NCBI RefSeq assembly: GCF_000714545.1
Contig: NZ_AUNB01000011.1
Coordinates: 22,356-86,355, forward strand
Direction: 5' to 3'
DNA: 64,000 nt
Source of the DNA: Thioclava indica
Lineage (GTDB): Bacteria > Pseudomonadota > Alphaproteobacteria > Rhodobacterales > Rhodobacteraceae
The notes under the pieces are model-generated. The model had not been told where the DNA came from. It ran no database searches and saw only the letters and a list, made by a program, of their open reading frames with translations. This document shows positions 61,185-64,000 of the stretch, one piece after another. How positions within the stretch are numbered: position 1 is the stretch's first letter; every line of letters starts with the position of its first letter. A program made the position numbers and the translations under genes.

Positions 61185-62213
61185 TTAGGGTTTTCGGATC
61201 GTGTCGCCCAATTGCAGCACGGGCTCCATTTCAATCACCTCGCCAGTGGCTTGACCGCCTTGCGAGCGCTCGGCCACGATCTGGGCCGCTTTGCGCCCAA
61301 TTTTGCCCCGACACGCGTCCATCGTGGCAAGCCGCTGCGAGAAGCCGTCCAACAAATCAAGCCCGTTGAACCCCGCAAGTCCGATCTGATTGGGCACATC
61401 CAAGCCATGATCGCGGCAATATAACAGTCCGCCAGCGCCAACCATGTCGTTGGAATAATAAATGAAATCCAAGTTCGGGTTGCGTTTCAACAGGGCTTCC
61501 GTCATCTCGCGCCCCTTTGCCAAGGCAGAGCCGCCCGAGTAAAATTCGGCATCGGCCAAGGCGATCCCGGCTTTCGCCAGCCCCTCCTTAAACCCTTCAA
61601 GCCGCTTACGCGCGCGGTGATCCTCGGGCATTTTTGTGCCGATAAAGCCGATCTGGCGATAGCCCGCTGCAATGATCGCCTCGGCCATATGCAGCCCGGC
61701 GCGGCGATGCGAAATGCCCACTACGCTATCAATCCCCTCACCATCGACATCCATGATCTCGACCACCGGAATATCGGTATTTAGCAACATCGCGCGCGCA
61801 GCATCGGTATGCTCAAGCCCGGCAATGATCACCCCGGACGGACGCCATGACAACATCTCGTACAGCACCTGTTCCTCTTTCTCAGGGGAGTAATTGGTGA
61901 CACCGACAACAGGTTGCAGCCCGGTATCTTCCAGCTCGTCCGAGATATTTGACAGCACTTTGGGAAACACGAGGTTGGACAGCGACGGTATGATTACCGC
62001 CACCAGATTGACCCGCTGCGAGGCCAGCGCGCCCGCGATTTTGTTGGGTACATAGCCAAGCGTTTTCGCCGCTTTCAACACCCTTTCGCGGGTCGCATCT
62101 GACACGTCACCGCGATTGCGCAAAACCCGGCTAACCGTCATCTCCGAGACGCCCGAGGCTTCGGAGACATCGCGCAAAGTCAGGGGGCGGCGGAGATCAT
62201 GAGGGCGGGTCAC
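61185..62213 (-). CDS. LacI family transcriptional regulator
   Basis: A 342-residue LacI/GalR repressor. The N-terminal helix-turn-helix is LTLRDVSEASGVSEMTVSRVLRN, the hinge follows at YVPNKIAGALASQR, and the periplasmic-binding-protein-like ligand domain fills the rest. It resembles gluconate-type (GntR) LacI members, but the effector is unknown. Start is a GTG at 62213, preceded by AAAGGA 7 nt upstream. No sugar-use genes are adjacent; two operator-like sites lie 28-90 bp upstream, so it may control itself and distant genes. Confidence 0.88.
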   Translation of the reverse strand: MTRPHDLRRPLTLRDVSEASGVSEMTVSRVLRNRGDVSDATRERVLKAAKTLGYVPNKIAGALASQRVNLVAVIIPSLSNLVFPKVLSNISDELEDTGLQPVVGVTNYSPEKEEQVLYEMLSWRPSGVIIAGLEHTDAARAMLLNTDIPVVEIMDVDGEGIDSVVGISHRRAGLHMAEAIIAAGYRQIGFIGTKMPEDHRARKRLEGFKEGLAKAGIALADAEFYSGGSALAKGREMTEALLKRNPNLDFIYYSNDMVGAGGLLYCRDHGLDVPNQIGLAGFNGLDLLDGFSQRLATMDACRGKIGRKAAQIVAERSQGGQATGEVIEMEPVLQLGDTIRKP

Positions 62214-62240
62214 GCAAACATCCTTTGATGGTGTTATTCT

Positions 62241-62255
62241 TGTTAGCGCCAAACA
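62241..62255. promoter_or_regulatory. LacI-type operator-like site 1
   Basis: TGTTAGCGCCAAACA, an imperfect dyad with the central CG/GC of LacI-family operators, 28 bp upstream of the regulator's GTG start. One half matches site 2 exactly (TGTTAGCG). Confidence 0.45.
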
Positions 62256-62286
62256 TTTCCCTTGCGCAAGCGAATGATGCGCGCCA

Positions 62287-62300
62287 TGTTAGCGGTAACA
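62287..62300. promoter_or_regulatory. LacI-type operator-like site 2
   Basis: TGTTAGCGGTAACA, a nearly perfect 14-bp palindrome typical of LacI-family operators, about 74 bp upstream of the regulator gene. With site 1 the centre-to-centre spacing is about 46 bp, so a looped or dual repression of the lacI-type gene is plausible. Confidence 0.6.
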
Positions 62301-62474
62301 GGGGCGGAGAGCTTCGGCCAATCCGCCTTCTGCTGTCACTCGACCCGCGCGCATATATCGCACGCGGGACGGGTACCAAAAGGGGAAGCAGTGGGCCAAC
62401 ACGCTTCCCCTTTTCGGTTTCGAGCCCCTCACGCACTTGCACGATCGCCGCTTTGACGCCATCAAGGGCCGCGT

Positions 62475-62551
62475 GGTCCCGTGGCTCAACTGGATAGAGC
62501 AGCCCCCTCCTAAGGGGCAGGTTGCAGGTTCGAATCCTGCCGGGGTCACCA
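62475..62551 (+). tRNA. tRNA-Arg (anticodon CCT)
   Basis: A 77-nt cloverleaf. The acceptor GGTCCCG pairs with CGGGGTC through two G-U wobbles, the anticodon stem GCCCC/GGGGC holds the loop CTCCTAA with anticodon CCT (reads AGG), the T-loop is GGTTCGAATCC and the 3' CCA is encoded. The wobble-rich acceptor stem is unusual. It directly precedes plasmid-like sequence, a typical integration position. Confidence 0.93.
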
Positions 62552-62712
62552 CTTTTCGTATTTATATCAGATGCTTGCGCGCCTATGGTGCGCGCATCAT
62601 GCAGTTTACTGCAGGATTTTCCGGCGGTTTTCGGTGCGGGATCGAGAGCATCCCGTACAAAGTCCGTACAGTCGGATCGGGTCGTTTCTGATTCAGCTGG
62701 GAGATGGGCAAA

Positions 62713-62778
62713 GAAAAACCTCGGTCCGGCGGCAACCGAAACCGAGGCAAATTCAAAAGCAGGCACGAAATTCTGCTT
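62713..62778 (-). ncRNA. Counter-transcribed antisense RNA in the repC leader (incA-like ctRNA)
   Basis: On the minus strand a short RNA of about 65 nt can be drawn with all parts present: a promoter at 62784-62813, a first stem-loop AAGCAG/CTGCTT (62757-62778), and an intrinsic terminator with stem CCTCGGT/ACCGAGG (62719-62747) followed by TTTTTCTT. This is the layout of the repABC-family ctRNA, which lies antisense to the repC leader and limits RepC synthesis. It ends about 140 bp before the repC start. No other use for a leftward terminator here is apparent. Confidence 0.75.
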
Positions 62779-62783
62779 CCCTA

Positions 62784-62813
62784 AATATAGCGCATCGAAC
62801 CGCCCTGTCGCAA
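62784..62813 (-). promoter_or_regulatory. Promoter of the antisense RNA
   Basis: Minus-strand TTGCGA (62813-62808) and TATATT (62789-62784) with an 18-bp spacer, a near-consensus sigma-70 promoter. Start would fall about 62777, just before the first stem-loop of the ctRNA. Confidence 0.65.
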
Positions 62814-62830
62814 CGAAAATCCTGTGGGGT

Positions 62831-62850
62831 GACCTTGCCCATGGGAGGTC
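62831..62850 (+). promoter_or_regulatory. Hairpin covering the repC ribosome-binding site
   Basis: GACCT (62831-62835) pairs with AGGTC (62846-62850). The ribosome-binding sequence GGGAGG (62843-62848) lies in the 3' arm, so the structure would hide it from ribosomes. Such structure, switched by the antisense RNA, is how repC translation is restrained in repABC plasmids. Confidence 0.55.
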
Positions 62851-62853
62851 CGC

Positions 62854-64000
62854 ATGACACATGTGTTGACGCACCGCGGCCTGCCGGACGGGATGACCCG
62901 ATGGGACCTCTACGGCCTCCTGGTGAAGGCGGCGAAGCATTTCGGCCTGACCGATACAACGCTCAAGTACTTGCGCTTCGCGATCTCCAAGACGCAGGAT
63001 CAAGACTATGCCGCAGGCAGGATCTGTGCCCTGTGGCCCTCGGTCTCGGAAACCGCATCGCAGCTGGATGCGGACCCGCGCCAGATTGCGCGGACCGAAG
63101 CCCGACTTGCAGAGCTGGGCTTCATCGTGAAATCCAGTGCAGCACGTTGCCGACGGTATGGTGTCAGGTCGGAGAACGTCATCCGCTATGCTTTCGGCAT
63201 CAACCTCGCCCCGCTCGTGGACCGGGCTCGCGAGATCGAAACCGCCGCGCGGAAGGCCTGCTTCGAGAAGGAAGAGGCCAAGCGCCTGCGCCTTCATATC
63301 CCCAAACTGCTAGAACGGGTTCGCACCTCCGGGGACGCCTCCGCCGAAGAGGCCGCGGAAGTGATCCTGCCATCTCGTCGCCCTTCCCGCATCTGGCGTT
63401 ACGCACGGTTGAAGGAGATCGCCGACGCTTTGGAGGCGTTGATCGAGACACTCGCCGAGGCGCCTGTGGCAGTGGAAATGTCCGACCGGTGCGACGCGGA
63501 TGTCGCACCCAGGGAAAGTATAAAAGCATATTCAAAAAGAAGTAGCGGTAGGCAACCCGAACTTCGGCTGACCCCTGCGCAGTTCTGCATTCTCGCCAGC
63601 CCCGGCTTCGAAGACGCGGTGAAGATATACGCCCCTCTAGGCGCGCCACCAGATTGGCGCACGATCTCTGCTGCGGCGAAGGACTGGGCTCAAGTTCGGG
63701 GTATCCCAGCGGGCCTCTGGCAGAGGCAGGTCGACTGCCTCGGCTCAGAGAAGGCCGCCGTTTGTTTGCTGGTTGCAGACCGGAATGCGGAGAGAGAGGG
63801 CAGCGCACATCACGTCGATGATATGCGACGCGCGTTCCTCGGCCTGGCTCGGAATACCGCCGCGCGCGGCTCTGCGCTTCAAGGATTGATTGGAGAACTC
63901 CAGGGGCTTCAGCGTCAATTGCGCGCCGCTGGTAAGAGGTCGGACGGCGCCGACCAAGTACCGCGGAGTGGTGGTGAGATCGCCTCCCATACGGCAGGGG
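62854..64000 (+). CDS. repC: Plasmid replication initiator RepC (truncated by window end)
   Basis: RepC starts replication of repABC-family plasmids by binding an origin inside its own gene. The frame runs from ATG 62854 (GGGAGG 5 nt upstream) with no stop to the window edge, at least 382 residues of an expected 400-430. The N-terminal winged-helix domain shows ICALWPSVSETASQLDADPRQI, RTEARLAELGFIVKSSAARC and RYAFGINLAPLVDRAREIE. After an AT-rich linker region the C-terminal domain includes AKDWAQVRGIPAGLWQRQVD and CLGSEKAAVCLLVADR. No repA or repB lies upstream; a tRNA gene does. An orphan RepC next to a tRNA-Arg points to an integrated plasmid or island. Confidence 0.9.
   Translation, partial: MTHVLTHRGLPDGMTRWDLYGLLVKAAKHFGLTDTTLKYLRFAISKTQDQDYAAGRICALWPSVSETASQLDADPRQIARTEARLAELGFIVKSSAARCRRYGVRSENVIRYAFGINLAPLVDRAREIETAARKACFEKEEAKRLRLHIPKLLERVRTSGDASAEEAAEVILPSRRPSRIWRYARLKEIADALEALIETLAEAPVAVEMSDRCDADVAPRESIKAYSKRSSGRQPELRLTPAQFCILASPGFEDAVKIYAPLGAPPDWRTISAAAKDWAQVRGIPAGLWQRQVDCLGSEKAAVCLLVADRNAEREGSAHHVDDMRRAFLGLARNTAARGSALQGLIGELQGLQRQLRAAGKRSDGADQVPRSGGEIASHTAG
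63489..63545. other. Candidate replication origin inside repC
   Basis: A perfect 7-bp dyad GTGCGAC/GTCGCAC (63489-63495 and 63502-63508) is followed directly by an AT-rich run (63514-63545, with AAAGTATAAAAGCATATTC) that stands out within a GC-rich gene. repABC origins lie in a central AT-rich part of repC, so this is the best oriV candidate. Position and composition are seen; function is inferred. Confidence 0.45.

Noticed and set aside
62197..63297. A long leftward open frame spanning the regulator start, tRNA-Arg and repC
   Set aside because: It crosses a tRNA gene and the antisense RNA terminator; no protein similarity.
62571..63545. A 324-codon rightward frame overlapping repC
   Set aside because: It is in another frame, is Arg/Pro-rich and crosses the antisense RNA; the repC frame has a ribosome site and clear family motifs.
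1..64000. CRISPR arrays, insertion sequences, rRNA genes
   Set aside because: No regularly spaced repeats, transposase motifs or rRNA sequence seen in the window.

Overview
The window reads as chromosomal DNA of an alphaproteobacterium of the Rhodobacterales (Rhodobacter/Paracoccus/Roseobacter relatives). The grounds are the gene order mnmE-mnmG-rsmG-parA-parB with parS sites, an RpoE-ChrR sigma/anti-sigma pair with its divergent lipid operon, a Mic60-like protein between hemD and hemY, a KpsF-LptC-LptA-LptB block, and GC-rich, densely packed genes. The parABS block suggests the region lies near the replication origin; that is inference, since dnaA/oriC is not in view. No taxonomic call below order is safe from sequence reading alone.

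Layout. 1-5.5 kb: tRNA-modification genes mnmE and mnmG, the 16S methyltransferase rsmG, then parA and parB, with two perfect 16-bp parS palindromes embedded in coding sequence. 5.5-10.2 kb: leftward rph-rdgB-(ridA relic)-hemW-DUF454, diverging from hrcA-grpE. 10.3-16.2 kb: mutS (leftward), then maeB and a ribokinase-like gene (rightward). 16.2-22.2 kb: leftward pstS-pstC-pstA-pstB-phoU-phoB phosphate operon behind a Pho box. 22.2-25.3 kb: a gene-poor gap holding a Rho-independent terminator and a possible small RNA, then leftward tsaD-gpsA-yciI-EVE. 25.3-29.5 kb: hemD, mic60-like, hemY, tRNA-Thr, tRNA-Leu. 29.6-40.2 kb: an NDUFA9-like protein, uppP, glutamate synthase gltD-(secreted protein)-gltB, a DUF1269 protein and a Hint-domain protein. 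40.2-46.2 kb: mtgA and the RpoE-ChrR stress module. 46.4-51.2 kb: an RNase D-like exonuclease, kdsD, lptC, lptA, lptB, hpf, ptsN. 51.2-61.1 kb: a surface-glycan region (sulfotransferase, three glycosyltransferases, galE, galU, kdsB, cysQ, a polysaccharide-export permease). 61.2-62.5 kb: a lone LacI-family regulator with palindromic sites, then tRNA-Arg(CCT).

Right after tRNA-Arg the character changes. From about 62.7 kb to the window edge there is a plasmid-type replication module: a RepC initiator gene open through the window end, an antisense counter-transcribed RNA with its own promoter and terminator in the repC leader, a hairpin over the repC ribosome-binding site, and a dyad plus AT-rich stretch inside repC that could be the origin. 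There is no repA or repB upstream. This looks like the edge of an integrated plasmid or genomic island at a tRNA gene and is the most unusual part of the window.

Functionally the window joins chromosome segregation (ParABS), envelope building (UppP, MtgA, KdsD/KdsB, LptCAB, GalE/GalU, glycosyltransferases), nutrient sensing (Pst/Pho, GltBD, PtsN), heme and respiration accessory proteins (HemW, HemD, HemY, Mic60, NDUFA9-like) and the singlet-oxygen/membrane-lipid response (RpoE-ChrR with a cyclopropane-fatty-acid-synthase-like methyltransferase).
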